Assembly (NCBI GenBank): GCA_964586155.1
Contig: CAZPHC010000034.1
Span: 1 to 64,000 of the forward strand
Direction of reading: 5' to 3'
DNA from: SXNM01 sp964586155
GTDB lineage: Bacteria; Myxococcota_A; UBA9042
DNA length: 64,000 nucleotides
Shown here: positions 19,667-28,896 of the stretch, piece after piece
Layout of the letters: every line of letters begins with the position of its first letter
How positions within the stretch are numbered: position 1 is the stretch's first letter
Made by a program: the position numbers and the translations under genes
Notes under the pieces: generated by a model
The model's database searches: none
What the model was told of the DNA's origin: nothing
What the model saw: the letters and a program-made list of their open reading frames with translations, nothing else

Positions 19667-22600
19667 CCGAGCCCTCGTCGTTGCCACCCGGCGCGCACGG
19701 TCCGTCGGGGCGGCGGTCGCCGCAGGCCCTCCGCCCGCCCAGCGACGCGCAGCGAGCGTCGAACGTGGTGCCGTCGATGCGCACCACGCACCTCGCCGTC
19801 GGCGGCCTGGTCGTCTGCGCGCTGGCGCTGTCGACGCTCCTGGTGCCGACCGCAGCCGAGATCGGCTCGCACCTGCTCAACGATCACGACGGCGGCCGCG
19901 CCCGCACCTACCTCGAACGCGCCCTGGGCGAACTCGGCCCCGTGCGTGAGATCGCGCTGCCCCTGGTCAAGATCTACCGCGACCAGGGCGAGGCCGGCGC
20001 CGCGCTGCGCCTGCTCGACCGTCTGCGCCAGCACACCGGCGGCGTCGACGACCAGCTGGCCCATTCGCTGCGTCGACGCGCCCTGCGCGACGCGGGGCGG
20101 GACTTCGAGGCTGCCGACGCGCTGCGCCTGGGCGGCCTGCGCGAGCAGCCCGACGACGTCGTCGAAGAGCTCGCCGCGCTCTACGGCAACCACGGCCTGG
20201 TCGAGCTCCAGCTCGAGGCGATGCAGGAGCTGCTGCGCCGCGCGCCGAACAGCGTCGAGCTGCCGCGGACCGTCGCGCATCTGCTGGCGGTGACCGGCCG
20301 CGTCCACCAAGCCATGGCCACGCTCGACGCGCTCTGGCAGCGCGACCCGACCGCCTTCACCGCTGGTGACGTCGCGCTCTGGCTCGATCTGCACGTGCGC
20401 TTCGACCCCACGGACCGCGCGGCGCGGTGGGCGCGGCGGCACCTGCGGCACTTCCCGGCCGCTGGCACCGAGGTCGACGTCGCCCAACGCCTGCTCGCCG
20501 CCGGGCGCGCCGAGGACGCCCGCGCCTTCGTTCAGCCCTCGGTCGACGGCGGCCGCGCCGACCTCGACACGCTGCACGTCTGGGCCCAGGCGATGCTCGC
20601 GCTCGACCGCGTCGAGCCGGCGGCGGCGACGCTGCGGACCTTGATCGCCCAGGGCGAGGACGTCGGGCCGGTGACGACGCTGCTCTGCCGTGTGGCCCTG
20701 GCGAGCGGCCGTCGCGCGCTGGCCCTGGAGCTCGCGCTCAAGGCCGACCTCGGCTCGATCCAGCGCGACGTGCTGATCTGGCTGGCCTCGACGGCGCTGG
20801 CCGAGGGTCAGGACGACGCGCTCAAGGCCTTCGTCGAGCAGATCGACCTGCGCGAGCAGCGCGATGACGCCGCCACCATCGCCCGGCTCGCCTGGGAGGC
20901 CGGGCGGCCCGAGATCGCGCGCCGTTGGTTGACCCGCGCCCGCGCCGCCGGCGCCACGACCGTCGCCGAGCGGCGCAACCTCGTCGAGCTGGCCCTGGCC
21001 ATGCGCGATCGCGACGCGGCCATCGAGCAACTCGGCGCCTGGACCGCGGCGCTGGACCCGCGCACCGAGGATCTGCTCGGCCTCGCGACGCTGTGGTGGC
21101 GCGCCGGGGCGCCGCAACTCGGCCAGCGCCAGCTCGATCGTGCGCTCGATCGCGCCCAAGACCGCGGCGTGACCGGCGTCTCGGCCCGCTCGCGGGCGGC
21201 CACGGCGTTGCTGTTGGCCGCTGCCGGACACGCCGAGGCCGCGCTGCAGCGTTGCGGCGGCCCGGGCTTCACCGAGGCGCTGCGATCGGAGCTGCGCACC
21301 GCGATCGCCCTCGCCGGCACCGATCTGGCCGGCGCCGCGCAGGCAGACGGCGAAGGCCCCAACAGCCGCCTGCGCGCCTGGCTGCGCGCGATGGCCTCGA
21401 TCGGCGTCGACCAGGGCCAGGAGGCCCTGGCGCGCTGGGCCTGGCGCGAGCTGCGCAAGGAGGCGCCGACCGATCGCGCGATCGCCGTGGCCCTTGCGCA
21501 GTCCAACCTCGGCCAGGACGACCCCGAGGCCGCCCTCGACGCCTTGCGTGGCATCGCGCCGCTACGGGGCCCGGAGCTCGACCTGCAGCGCACGCTGCTG
21601 CTCGCCGCCTGGCGCAAGACCAAGCGCCATCGCGACGAGCTCGTGCGCGCGGCCGTCGCCTACGTGTCCGAGCGCTCGCTGCGTGATCCGGAGGTCCAGA
21701 GCTGGGTCCACCTGCTGCTCGAGCTGCGCGCCAACGTCGAGGCCTTGCCCTTCGTCACCCGCCTGGCGACGACCCTCGGCGGCGGCTGGGTCGACCGGCG
21801 CGTCGCCCTGCTCGACGCGCTCGGCGACCGCAAGGCCCTGGCCGAGCTCTGGCGCGGCCGCGGCACCGACGCCCAGCTGCCGATCGCCGAGCGGTTGGCT
21901 GCGGCAGATCGGCTGCGCGACCTCGGCGACCGCGCCGGTACGCTCGACCTGCTGCGCGCAGCGGCCGAAGGCGCCGAGCCCGACAGCGATCCGGTGCGCA
22001 AGCTGCTCAACGCCTGGGGCCCGCGACCCGGACCTGCGGCGACCGCGTGGTTGCGCCATCGCGCCGAGGCCACGCAAGGGGCCACCCGCGTCGCCTGGGC
22101 ACGGCACCTGCTCTGGGTCGGCGCGGCCAGCGACGTCGTCCGCCTGCTCGACGGCGACAGCAGCGACGAGGCGACCCTCGCGCTTCGTGTCGAGGCCCAG
22201 ATCGCCGCCGGCCAGGTCCAGGCCCTCGCGGCGTGGACGTTGCGTCGCGTCGCCAGCCTCGGCGACGCCGCCCTGGTGCGCAAGCTGGCTCAGGTCTGCA
22301 CCGGCCACCGCCAGCCACGCGCCGCCGAGGCCGCCTGGTCGCGCCTGCTCGAGCTGCAGCCGCGCGACGCGACCGCGCTGCGCACCCTGGCCCAAGCGTC
22401 TGCGGCCCAGCCCGCTCGCGCCGAGCGCTACTGGCAGGCGCTGCTCGCGCTGCCACCCGCCGAGCGTGGCCCGACGACCTGGCGCGACCACGTCGCCCTG
22501 GCCGACGCCTTGCGCGCGCTGCCGGGGCGCGGCGCCGAGGTCAACGTCCAGCTCGCCATCGCCCTGCGCCTGCGCGACGCCAGCGACGAGGCTCCGGGCC

Positions 22601-22824
22601 AGCGCGATCGCGACGCCGGTCGGCTGCTGGCGCGCATGGGGCGGCCCCGCGACGCGGCGCTGCGCCTGGCCAAGGCGTTGTCGGCGGCCGAATGCGACGA
22701 CGGCTTGCGCGCCGACCTCGTCGCGGCTTTGATGGCGGCAGGCGAGTTGGAGCGAGCCAACGCCCTGGTCGATCCCCCCCCGAGCTGCCGCGCCGCCGCG
22801 CCGCAGCCAGAGTCGTCGCCATGA
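19663..22824 (+). CDS. PelB-like TPR export protein (periplasmic half)
   Basis: A 1053-residue protein. One membrane helix lies at ~43-63 (LAVGGLVVCALALSTLLV); everything after is an unbroken series of ~35-residue helical hairpins of TPR type (e.g. QLEAMQELLRRAPNSVELPRTVAHLLAVTGRVHQA). This matches the N-terminal membrane helix and TPR solenoid of PelB, which guides deacetylated Pel polymer to the outer-membrane pore. The classical PelB ends in a beta-barrel; here the barrel is encoded by the next gene with a 4-bp overlap (ATGA). The GTG start at 19663 overlaps the hydrolase stop; an ATG at 19777 just before the membrane helix is an alternative. Confidence 0.75.
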   Translation: MTEPSSLPPGAHGPSGRRSPQALRPPSDAQRASNVVPSMRTTHLAVGGLVVCALALSTLLVPTAAEIGSHLLNDHDGGRARTYLERALGELGPVREIALPLVKIYRDQGEAGAALRLLDRLRQHTGGVDDQLAHSLRRRALRDAGRDFEAADALRLGGLREQPDDVVEELAALYGNHGLVELQLEAMQELLRRAPNSVELPRTVAHLLAVTGRVHQAMATLDALWQRDPTAFTAGDVALWLDLHVRFDPTDRAARWARRHLRHFPAAGTEVDVAQRLLAAGRAEDARAFVQPSVDGGRADLDTLHVWAQAMLALDRVEPAAATLRTLIAQGEDVGPVTTLLCRVALASGRRALALELALKADLGSIQRDVLIWLASTALAEGQDDALKAFVEQIDLREQRDDAATIARLAWEAGRPEIARRWLTRARAAGATTVAERRNLVELALAMRDRDAAIEQLGAWTAALDPRTEDLLGLATLWWRAGAPQLGQRQLDRALDRAQDRGVTGVSARSRAATALLLAAAGHAEAALQRCGGPGFTEALRSELRTAIALAGTDLAGAAQADGEGPNSRLRAWLRAMASIGVDQGQEALARWAWRELRKEAPTDRAIAVALAQSNLGQDDPEAALDALRGIAPLRGPELDLQRTLLLAAWRKTKRHRDELVRAAVAYVSERSLRDPEVQSWVHLLLELRANVEALPFVTRLATTLGGGWVDRRVALLDALGDRKALAELWRGRGTDAQLPIAERLAAADRLRDLGDRAGTLDLLRAAAEGAEPDSDPVRKLLNAWGPRPGPAATAWLRHRAEATQGATRVAWARHLLWVGAASDVVRLLDGDSSDEATLALRVEAQIAAGQVQALAAWTLRRVASLGDAALVRKLAQVCTGHRQPRAAEAAWSRLLELQPRDATALRTLAQASAAQPARAERYWQALLALPPAERGPTTWRDHVALADALRALPGRGAEVNVQLAIALRLRDASDEAPGQRDRDAGRLLARMGRPRDAALRLAKALSAAECDDGLRADLVAALMAAGELERANALVDPPPSCRAAAPQPESSP

Positions 22825-24497
22825 TCTCGGCCCCGCCGCGCCTCTTCGCGTGGAGCCTGTTCGTTCGGATCGTCGGCGCGATGGCCGTGATCCTCGCGTT
22901 TGCGGCACCGGCACGGGCCCAGCTCGTCGATCTGCACCGCGGCGCCGACGCCACCGACAGCTCGCGCGCGCAGGCGACGCTGACGCTGACCTGGCCGGTG
23001 CCGGCCAGCGTCCAGGCCACCGTCCAGGCGAGCGCGCAGCCCGGCCAGGGCGGCGACGAATGGCTGCTGCACTTCGACCAGCCCCTCGACTTCAGCGCGT
23101 TCGCGGCCCTGGCGACGCCGCTGCAGCCCTGGGTCGCGGCCATGTCGCTCGGCTACGACAGCATGGTGTTGCGGCTGCAGCCGGGCGTCGTCGCCAGCGC
23201 CGAGGTCAACGCCGGCCGTGTGGTGCTGACGTTGTCGAAGGTCGTGGCCGACGCCGCGCCGGCCCCTGCGTCTGCGGCCGAGGTCAACCTGCAGGCGCGC
23301 GCCCGCCTCAAGCGGCTCAAGGCCAGCCTGCTCTTCTCGCTCGGCGAGTTCTGGCAGGCCGCGACCCTGCTCGACCAGCTGCGCGCCGAAGCACCGGACG
23401 ATCCCGAGCTGCTGCGCATGCAGAGCTCGGTCGAGGCGCGCCTGTCGCGCTGGCGCCGGGCGTCGTCCTTCCTCGACCTCGCCGTGAGCGCCGGCAGCGG
23501 CGGCCCGGTCGGCGAGGCTCCCCGCGCCGGCCTGCCGCTCGCTGGCAGCCCCGACGCGCCGCAGGCCCGGCTCGAGCTGCGTCGCGACGGCCAGCAGGAC
23601 ATCGCCCGCCGCGACGGCCTCGCGATCTCGGGCCACGTCTTCTTGGGCTCGGGCGTGCGCGTCGTCGGCAGCTACGAGCTCGCCCGCCCCGAGCTGGTTG
23701 GCACCGGCCTCTGGCTCGGCGCCGGCGCCGTCGAGCGCCACCGCGGCGGCCTCGGCCTGCGCTGGGACGATTGGGGCGGCAGCTGGATCGGTGCCGAGCT
23801 CGCGTTCTCGGCCGAAGGCGTCGGCGGCACGGTCCAGGCCGAGCTCTGGGACCGCTTCGGCGGCACGCAGCTCAGAGCGGCGGCGGCGGTGCCCCGCTGG
23901 GAGACCGCGGCGCTGGCGGCGCTGCAGGCCGAGCGCGACGGCATCACGCTGCAGCGCTCGTTCCGCACCTGGCCGACGCTCGGGCGGGCGCTGCGCGGCG
24001 AGGTCCAGGCCGAGATCTCGGCCACGATCGAGCGCTGGAGGGCGATCGAGGTGACCGGCGGCGCCGAGCGCAGCGATTGGGTGGCGCAGGGCACGCTGCG
24101 CTACATCTCGTTCGCCGTGCGCCCGCGTCTGTGGGCCAGCTACACCGTGCGGGTCCTGGGCGCCCTGGGTGGCGCGGCGGCGATCGGCTCCGCAGGGGGC
24201 ACCACCGTCGAACGGCTGCGCACGCGGGGACGTCTGGACGCGATCGTCACGCCGAGCCACGTCCACGTCGGCACCGTCGGCGCGCAGCTCGCGATCTGGC
24301 GCTGGTGGAGCGTCGACGGCCACATCGGCTACGGCCTCAACCTCGACGGCCCGGGCGCGCTGCAGCTGGGCGCCGCGACGGTCTGGCGGCCGCCGACCGG
24401 GCTCTTCGCCGAGCTGCGCTATGGCCGCGGCCTCGCCACCTCGACGATCGCGGCCACCACGGACGTCTGGACCCTACAAGCCGGCGTCGCGTTCTAA
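22821..24497 (+). CDS. PelB-like outer-membrane barrel protein (export pore half)
   Basis: A 558-residue protein with a signal peptide (core VGAMAVILAFA, cleavage after ARA). Residues ~35-140 form a beta-rich periplasmic domain and ~145-200 a short helical, TPR-like segment. From ~225 to the end the sequence alternates polar/aromatic strands (GHVFLGSGVRVVGSYELARP, WTLQAGVAF) and terminates in Phe, as outer-membrane barrels do. By position after the TPR protein and by this layout it corresponds to the C-terminal pore of PelB; direct sequence similarity is modest to the eye. Likely the exit channel for the polymer. Overlaps the TPR gene by 4 bp; 190 bp separate it from pelD. Confidence 0.65.
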   Translation: MISAPPRLFAWSLFVRIVGAMAVILAFAAPARAQLVDLHRGADATDSSRAQATLTLTWPVPASVQATVQASAQPGQGGDEWLLHFDQPLDFSAFAALATPLQPWVAAMSLGYDSMVLRLQPGVVASAEVNAGRVVLTLSKVVADAAPAPASAAEVNLQARARLKRLKASLLFSLGEFWQAATLLDQLRAEAPDDPELLRMQSSVEARLSRWRRASSFLDLAVSAGSGGPVGEAPRAGLPLAGSPDAPQARLELRRDGQQDIARRDGLAISGHVFLGSGVRVVGSYELARPELVGTGLWLGAGAVERHRGGLGLRWDDWGGSWIGAELAFSAEGVGGTVQAELWDRFGGTQLRAAAAVPRWETAALAALQAERDGITLQRSFRTWPTLGRALRGEVQAEISATIERWRAIEVTGGAERSDWVAQGTLRYISFAVRPRLWASYTVRVLGALGGAAAIGSAGGTTVERLRTRGRLDAIVTPSHVHVGTVGAQLAIWRWWSVDGHIGYGLNLDGPGALQLGAATVWRPPTGLFAELRYGRGLATSTIAATTDVWTLQAGVAF

Positions 24498-24531
24498 CAT
24501 CCTGCCAGCGGCATCGCGATCGGATGTGCAA

Positions 24532-24554
24532 GATGTGACGTGTTGCGTCGCATC
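24532..24554. promoter_or_regulatory. Inverted repeat upstream of pelD
   Basis: GATGTGACG-TGTTG-CGTCGCATC: nine-base arms with one mismatch and a 5-base centre, in a locally AT-richer stretch within the only sizeable gap (190 bp) between the export genes and the synthesis genes. It could be an operator; it lacks the GC stem plus U-tract of a terminator. Confidence 0.35.
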
Positions 24555-24688
24555 ATCTACGTAAAACTTGGCACTGCGGGCCATCCTGGTTCACGCTAGG
24601 GCGAACTCGGGCTGCGGCGCGGGTGCGGCGTTCGCCGCGCCGGCTGCGATGCGCGCGATGTCACGATGAAACCTGGAGCCCCACCCCG

Positions 24689-26113
24689 ATGACCGTGGAC
24701 CGCGTCGAACCCGCCGCTGCGCCAGCGCGCACCCTGCTCGGGATGCCGCGCACCGCGCTGGTCGAGGTCCTGGTCTTCTTCGCCGTGGCGCTCGTGCTCG
24801 ACGCCGTGGCCTTCGACGGCACGCGCTACCGCGAGCTCACGCCGCATCCGTTCTGGCTCTTCGTCCTGATCGTCTCGGCGCATTACGGCACGGCGACCGG
24901 CGTGTTCGCCGCGGTCGTCGGCACGCTGCTGGTCTTCCTCGGCAACTTGCCGAGCCGCGACCCGCTGCAGATGGACCAGAGCGCGTACCTGCTCGCGGTG
25001 ATCGGCAAGCCTTTGCTCTGGTTCGTCAGCGCCGTCGTCCTCGGTGAGCTGCGGGCGCGCCGCGAGCGCGTGGTGCTGGCGCAAGACGAGGCCTTGCGCA
25101 CCCTCGAGGCCGAGAACGCCCACCTCGCCGCGGCCAAGCTCGCGCTCGAGAAGGCCAACGAGCGGCTGCAGACCTCGGCCGCCGGCCAGGTCGAGACGAC
25201 GCTCTCGCTGGTGCAGGCGGCGCGCACGGTGGACGTGCAGGAGACGCACTCGGTGTTCGCCAGCGTGGCGCCGCTGATCCGCAACCTGTTGCAGCCGAGC
25301 GCGTACTCGATCTACCTGCGGCACCAGGATCGCCTCGACCTGGTCGTGCACACGACCGACGGCGCGGTGCCGCGGGCGCAGGAGCGCTACAGCCGCGGCT
25401 CGGCGCTTTTTGACGCGGTGATCGACGGCCGCCAGTTGGTGCACATCGCCACGCCCGAGGGCCAGGAGGTCCTGGGCAAGGACGGCATCATCGCCGGGCC
25501 GCTGGTCGATCCGGAGACCAGCGAGGTGCTCGGCATGCTCAAGGTCGAGGCCCTGCCCATCGCCGGCCTGACGCAGAGCTCGATCCACGCCTTCAAGATG
25601 CTCAGCGAGTGGATCGCCACGGCCTACCGCAACGCCAAGCACTACGAAGAGGCCAACCGCGCCCGCGTCTGGCACCGCAACAGCCAGCTCTTCACCGACG
25701 CCTACTACCAGGCGGTCTCGACCTTCATCGTCGCGCTGGCCGAGCGCGCGCACTTCGAGGTCTCGCAGCTGACGGTGCGCATCGACACCGACGCCGGCAG
25801 CAACGGCAGCCGCCGCGAGGCCATCACCGCCGTCATCGAGGAGATCGTCACGGGCGGGCTGCGCACCACCGATCTGGCCTTCGACTACCAGGCCGAGCGC
25901 GGCGAGTTCGTCATCATCCTGCCGATGACGATCGCGGCGAACTGTCGCGTCGTCTCGGACCGCCTGCGCGAGCGCATCCGCGAGGGCCTCGCCGACGCCG
26001 GCATGCGCGCCCGCGTCGCCATCACCTACGAGACGCTCTACGTTCCGACCGCGGCGGACATCAAGCCTTGGCACCGCGCTGTCATTCGACGGACAGATCC
26101 CTATACGCTGTGA
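24689..26113 (+). CDS. pelD: PelD: c-di-GMP receptor for Pel polysaccharide synthesis
   Basis: A 474-residue inner-membrane protein (Pseudomonas PelD 455). Order: four membrane helices (~24-118), a coiled linker (~120-165), a GAF domain (~170-320), and a degenerate GGDEF domain (~335-474). The active-site loop is RGEF (404-407) instead of GGDEF, so no cyclase activity is expected, but the inhibitory-site motif is kept: R392-TT-D395, with Arg427 35 residues after Arg392, the same spacing as between the c-di-GMP-binding Arg367 and Arg402 of Pseudomonas PelD. It should bind c-di-GMP and activate PelF. The ATG at 24689 has GGAG upstream. The next gene starts 57 bp after the stop. Confidence 0.93.
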   Translation: MTVDRVEPAAAPARTLLGMPRTALVEVLVFFAVALVLDAVAFDGTRYRELTPHPFWLFVLIVSAHYGTATGVFAAVVGTLLVFLGNLPSRDPLQMDQSAYLLAVIGKPLLWFVSAVVLGELRARRERVVLAQDEALRTLEAENAHLAAAKLALEKANERLQTSAAGQVETTLSLVQAARTVDVQETHSVFASVAPLIRNLLQPSAYSIYLRHQDRLDLVVHTTDGAVPRAQERYSRGSALFDAVIDGRQLVHIATPEGQEVLGKDGIIAGPLVDPETSEVLGMLKVEALPIAGLTQSSIHAFKMLSEWIATAYRNAKHYEEANRARVWHRNSQLFTDAYYQAVSTFIVALAERAHFEVSQLTVRIDTDAGSNGSRREAITAVIEEIVTGGLRTTDLAFDYQAERGEFVIILPMTIAANCRVVSDRLRERIREGLADAGMRARVAITYETLYVPTAADIKPWHRAVIRRTDPYTL

Positions 26114-26170
26114 TCCGCCACGGCGCGGCCATCGCCGCGCAGGCCGACTCGCCAGACGCACGGGAACGCT

Positions 26171-27382
26171 TTGACCTCAAGGACTTCTGCTACGACGCGC
26201 CACTGGACGCCGACCGAGCTCTCGATCGGTTTCGTCGCCGCCGTGGCGGTGGTCGACGTCGTCGGCGCCCTGATCTTCGGCCGCGACGACCTCGCCGCCA
26301 GCGGCCCGAGCGCGTGGTTGAGCGCCGCGACCCGCCCCGGCGCGATGGCGTTGCACGAGCTCGCCTGCTGCGCCGGCCTCGTCAGCTACAGCCGCGCCGG
26401 GCGCCTGCTCAGCCACGCGCCGGTCTTGGTCTTCGCCCTGATCGTGACGACGCTGCTCGGCCCCTTCGGCACGCTGGCGGCGTTCGGCACGGTGCTGGCG
26501 TTCGCGTTGGTGCCTGCTTCGTGGGCGGTGCAGGCCACGGGCGAGGCCGAGCCGGCGTCCGAGCAGGAGGCGCTGCTGCGCGAGGCGACGCTCTCGCCCG
26601 ACGGCATGATCGAGCCACAGTCGCTCTGCGACGTCTTCCGCGTCGGCAGCCTGGCCGAGCGCAGGTCCGCCGTCGCCCTGATCGGCGCGAATTACCGGCC
26701 CGCGTTCGGCGAGGCGCTGCGCATGGCGCTGCACGACGAGCACAACGCGATCCGCGTCCAGGCCGGCATGGTCATGCAGTCGCTCGAAGACGAGTTCGAG
26801 CGCAAGCGTCAGGCGATCGAGAGCCGCCTGGACACGGTCATGGTCGCGCACGGCTTCGGCGCCGGCGACGTGCACCTCGAGCTCGCCAGGCTCTACGACC
26901 ACCAGGCCTACTCGGGCCTGCTCGACGCCGCGCGCGCCGGCGAGGCCCGAGCCAAGGCCCTGGAGTCGTACCGCCGCCACGTCGAGCTGCATCCCGACGA
27001 TCTCGACTCGGTCGCGGCGCTCGGTCGCCTGCTGGTCCGCGCCGGCCGCGACGACGACGCGGTCGAGCTGCTCTCGCGCCACACCGGGCCCGGCCATCGC
27101 AACGTCTCGCTGTGGATCTGGCTGGCCGAGGCCCTGTACCGCGCCCGCCGCTTCGACGAGCTGCGCGTGCTGGTCGCCGAGCACGGCGTCGAGATGATCC
27201 GGGCCCTGCCGAGCGACTCGCCGCTGCGTGCGACGCTCGAGCTCTGGCGTGCCGCGGCCAAGGCCCCGCCCCGTCGGCCATCGGCGGCGCGCGTCCTGGC
27301 GGGTGCGCGCCCTGGCGCCGAGGTGCCGACGGCGGCGGAGATCCGCGCCCGGCTGCGAGAGGACGATGTCGCCCAGGCCTGA
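26171..27382 (+). CDS. pelE: PelE: inner-membrane TPR partner of PelD/PelF
   Basis: A 403-residue protein with two N-terminal membrane helix regions (~18-37 and ~75-115) and a cytoplasmic helical domain ending in TPR repeats (ALESYRRHVELHPDDLDSVAALG... and the following hairpin). This is the PelE layout. It is longer than the Pseudomonas protein (about 330), with an extra HEAT-like stretch at ~150-215. PelE bridges PelD and PelF in the synthase complex. The only in-frame start after the pelD stop is TTG at 26171, without a strong Shine-Dalgarno, so translation probably depends on pelD. The end overlaps pelF by 17 bp. Confidence 0.82.
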   Translation: MTSRTSATTRHWTPTELSIGFVAAVAVVDVVGALIFGRDDLAASGPSAWLSAATRPGAMALHELACCAGLVSYSRAGRLLSHAPVLVFALIVTTLLGPFGTLAAFGTVLAFALVPASWAVQATGEAEPASEQEALLREATLSPDGMIEPQSLCDVFRVGSLAERRSAVALIGANYRPAFGEALRMALHDEHNAIRVQAGMVMQSLEDEFERKRQAIESRLDTVMVAHGFGAGDVHLELARLYDHQAYSGLLDAARAGEARAKALESYRRHVELHPDDLDSVAALGRLLVRAGRDDDAVELLSRHTGPGHRNVSLWIWLAEALYRARRFDELRVLVAEHGVEMIRALPSDSPLRATLELWRAAAKAPPRRPSAARVLAGARPGAEVPTAAEIRARLREDDVAQA

Positions 27383-28895
27383 GCCGGCGCCGGCGCGCGA
27401 GCCGGCCGACGTCTGCCTCGTCATCGAGGGCGCGTACCCCTACGTGCGCGGCGGCGTGTCGTCCTGGACGCAGGACCTCATCGCCAGCCAATGCCACCTG
27501 CGCTTCCACCTGCTGGTCATCATCGCGCCCGAGACGCCGCTGGAGCTGCGCTACAAGCTGCCGCCCAACGTCTGCGGCCTGACCCACGTCTTCGTCGCCG
27601 ACCTGGCCGATGGCGCGGCCAGCCTGCCAGGCGGCGAGGCCGAGATCGCGGCCTTGTTGGCCCCGGTCGGCAAGATCCTCGCCGGCAGCGGCGCCGACGC
27701 CTTGCGCGACCTGGTCGAGCGGGTCGCACCGCTGCGGGCCCAGCTCGGCCGGCGCATCCTGCTCGACTCGCGCGCCGCCTGGCAGGGCTTCAACGAGGTC
27801 TACAGCCAGAGCTGCGAGGGTGCGTCGTACCTCAACGTCTTCTGGGCCTGGCGCACGCTCGTCGCCGGCCTGTTCAGCATGCTGCTCTGCGACCTGCCGC
27901 CGGCCAAGACCTACCACGGCGTCTCGACCGGCTACGCGGGCCTGCTGCTGGCGCGGGCGCGGCTCGAGACCGGCCGCCCGGTGCTGCTGACCGAGCACGG
28001 CGTCTACACCAACGAGCGCCGCCTCGAGATCCTGGCCGCGCCCTGGCTCGCGGTCGACGACACCCGCTCGCTCGCGGTCGGCGGCGGCAGCAACAAGGTC
28101 AAGGACCTGTGGATCCACGCTTTTGTCGCCTACGCCCGGGCCTGCTACCAATGCTGCGACGAGATCATCACGCTCTTCGAGGGCAACTTCGCGCTGCAAC
28201 TCGAAGACGGCGCGCTCGCCCACCGCCTCAGCGTCATCCCCAACGGCATCGACTTGCAGCGCTTCGACGGCATGAAGTTGACGCGGCGACGCGAGGCCGG
28301 CGGCGACCGCCCGTCTGCGATCGCGCTGGTCGGCCGCGTCGTGCCGATCAAGGACGTCAAGACCTTCTTGCGCGCCTGCGCCCTGCTGGTGCGCAAGGTG
28401 CCGGACGTCGTCTGCTACGTGCTCGGGCCGATGGACGAGGACCCCGCCTACGCTGGCGAGTGCATCGATCTGGTGCACCAGTTCAAGCTGCGCGACAACG
28501 TCGTGTTCACCGGCATGGTCGACCTGATGGAGTACTTCGGCAAGGTCGACGTGCTCGTGCTGACCAGCATCTCCGAGGGCCAGCCGCTCGTGATCTTGGA
28601 GGGCGGCGCCGCCGGGCTGCCCTCGGTCGCCACCGACGTCGGCGCCTGCCGCGAGCTGATCTATGGCCGCCCCAGCGAAGATCCGCCGCTGGGTTTTGCC
28701 GGCCGCGTCACGCCGATCGGCGAGCCCAACGCCATCGCCGAGGCCATCGCCGAGCTGCTCGGCGACGAGGCCGAGCGCCAGCGCTGCGGTGACGTGATGA
28801 AGGCCCGCGTCCGCGCCTCGTACGACAAGGTCGACCTGCACCGCCGCTACGCCACCCTGTACCGCAAGCTGCTTGCGCCGGCGCAGGAGGCCTGA
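27366..28895 (+). CDS. pelF: PelF: UDP-sugar glycosyltransferase (GT4), Pel polymerase
   Basis: A 509-residue soluble glycosyltransferase (Pseudomonas PelF about 507). The start VCLVIEGAYPYVRGGVSSW is the signature of the PelF N-terminal domain (DUF3492). The C-terminal Rossmann domain has LVGRVVPIKDVKTFLRA and an E-x7-E motif (Glu404 and Glu412, in SEGQPLVILEG), the nucleotide-sugar site of retaining GT4 enzymes. It polymerises Pel from UDP-GalNAc/GlcNAc at the inner membrane. The ATG at 27366 lies inside pelE, with GAGAGGA 4-8 bp before it. Strong family match over the full length. Confidence 0.95.
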   Translation: MSPRPEPAPAREPADVCLVIEGAYPYVRGGVSSWTQDLIASQCHLRFHLLVIIAPETPLELRYKLPPNVCGLTHVFVADLADGAASLPGGEAEIAALLAPVGKILAGSGADALRDLVERVAPLRAQLGRRILLDSRAAWQGFNEVYSQSCEGASYLNVFWAWRTLVAGLFSMLLCDLPPAKTYHGVSTGYAGLLLARARLETGRPVLLTEHGVYTNERRLEILAAPWLAVDDTRSLAVGGGSNKVKDLWIHAFVAYARACYQCCDEIITLFEGNFALQLEDGALAHRLSVIPNGIDLQRFDGMKLTRRREAGGDRPSAIALVGRVVPIKDVKTFLRACALLVRKVPDVVCYVLGPMDEDPAYAGECIDLVHQFKLRDNVVFTGMVDLMEYFGKVDVLVLTSISEGQPLVILEGGAAGLPSVATDVGACRELIYGRPSEDPPLGFAGRVTPIGEPNAIAEAIAELLGDEAERQRCGDVMKARVRASYDKVDLHRRYATLYRKLLAPAQEA

Positions 28896-28896
28896 G

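Noticed and set aside
24569..24585. TGGCACTGCGGGCCAT as a sigma-54 promoter before pelD
   Set aside because: The conserved GC of the -12 element is not at the required 10-base distance from the GG of the -24 element.
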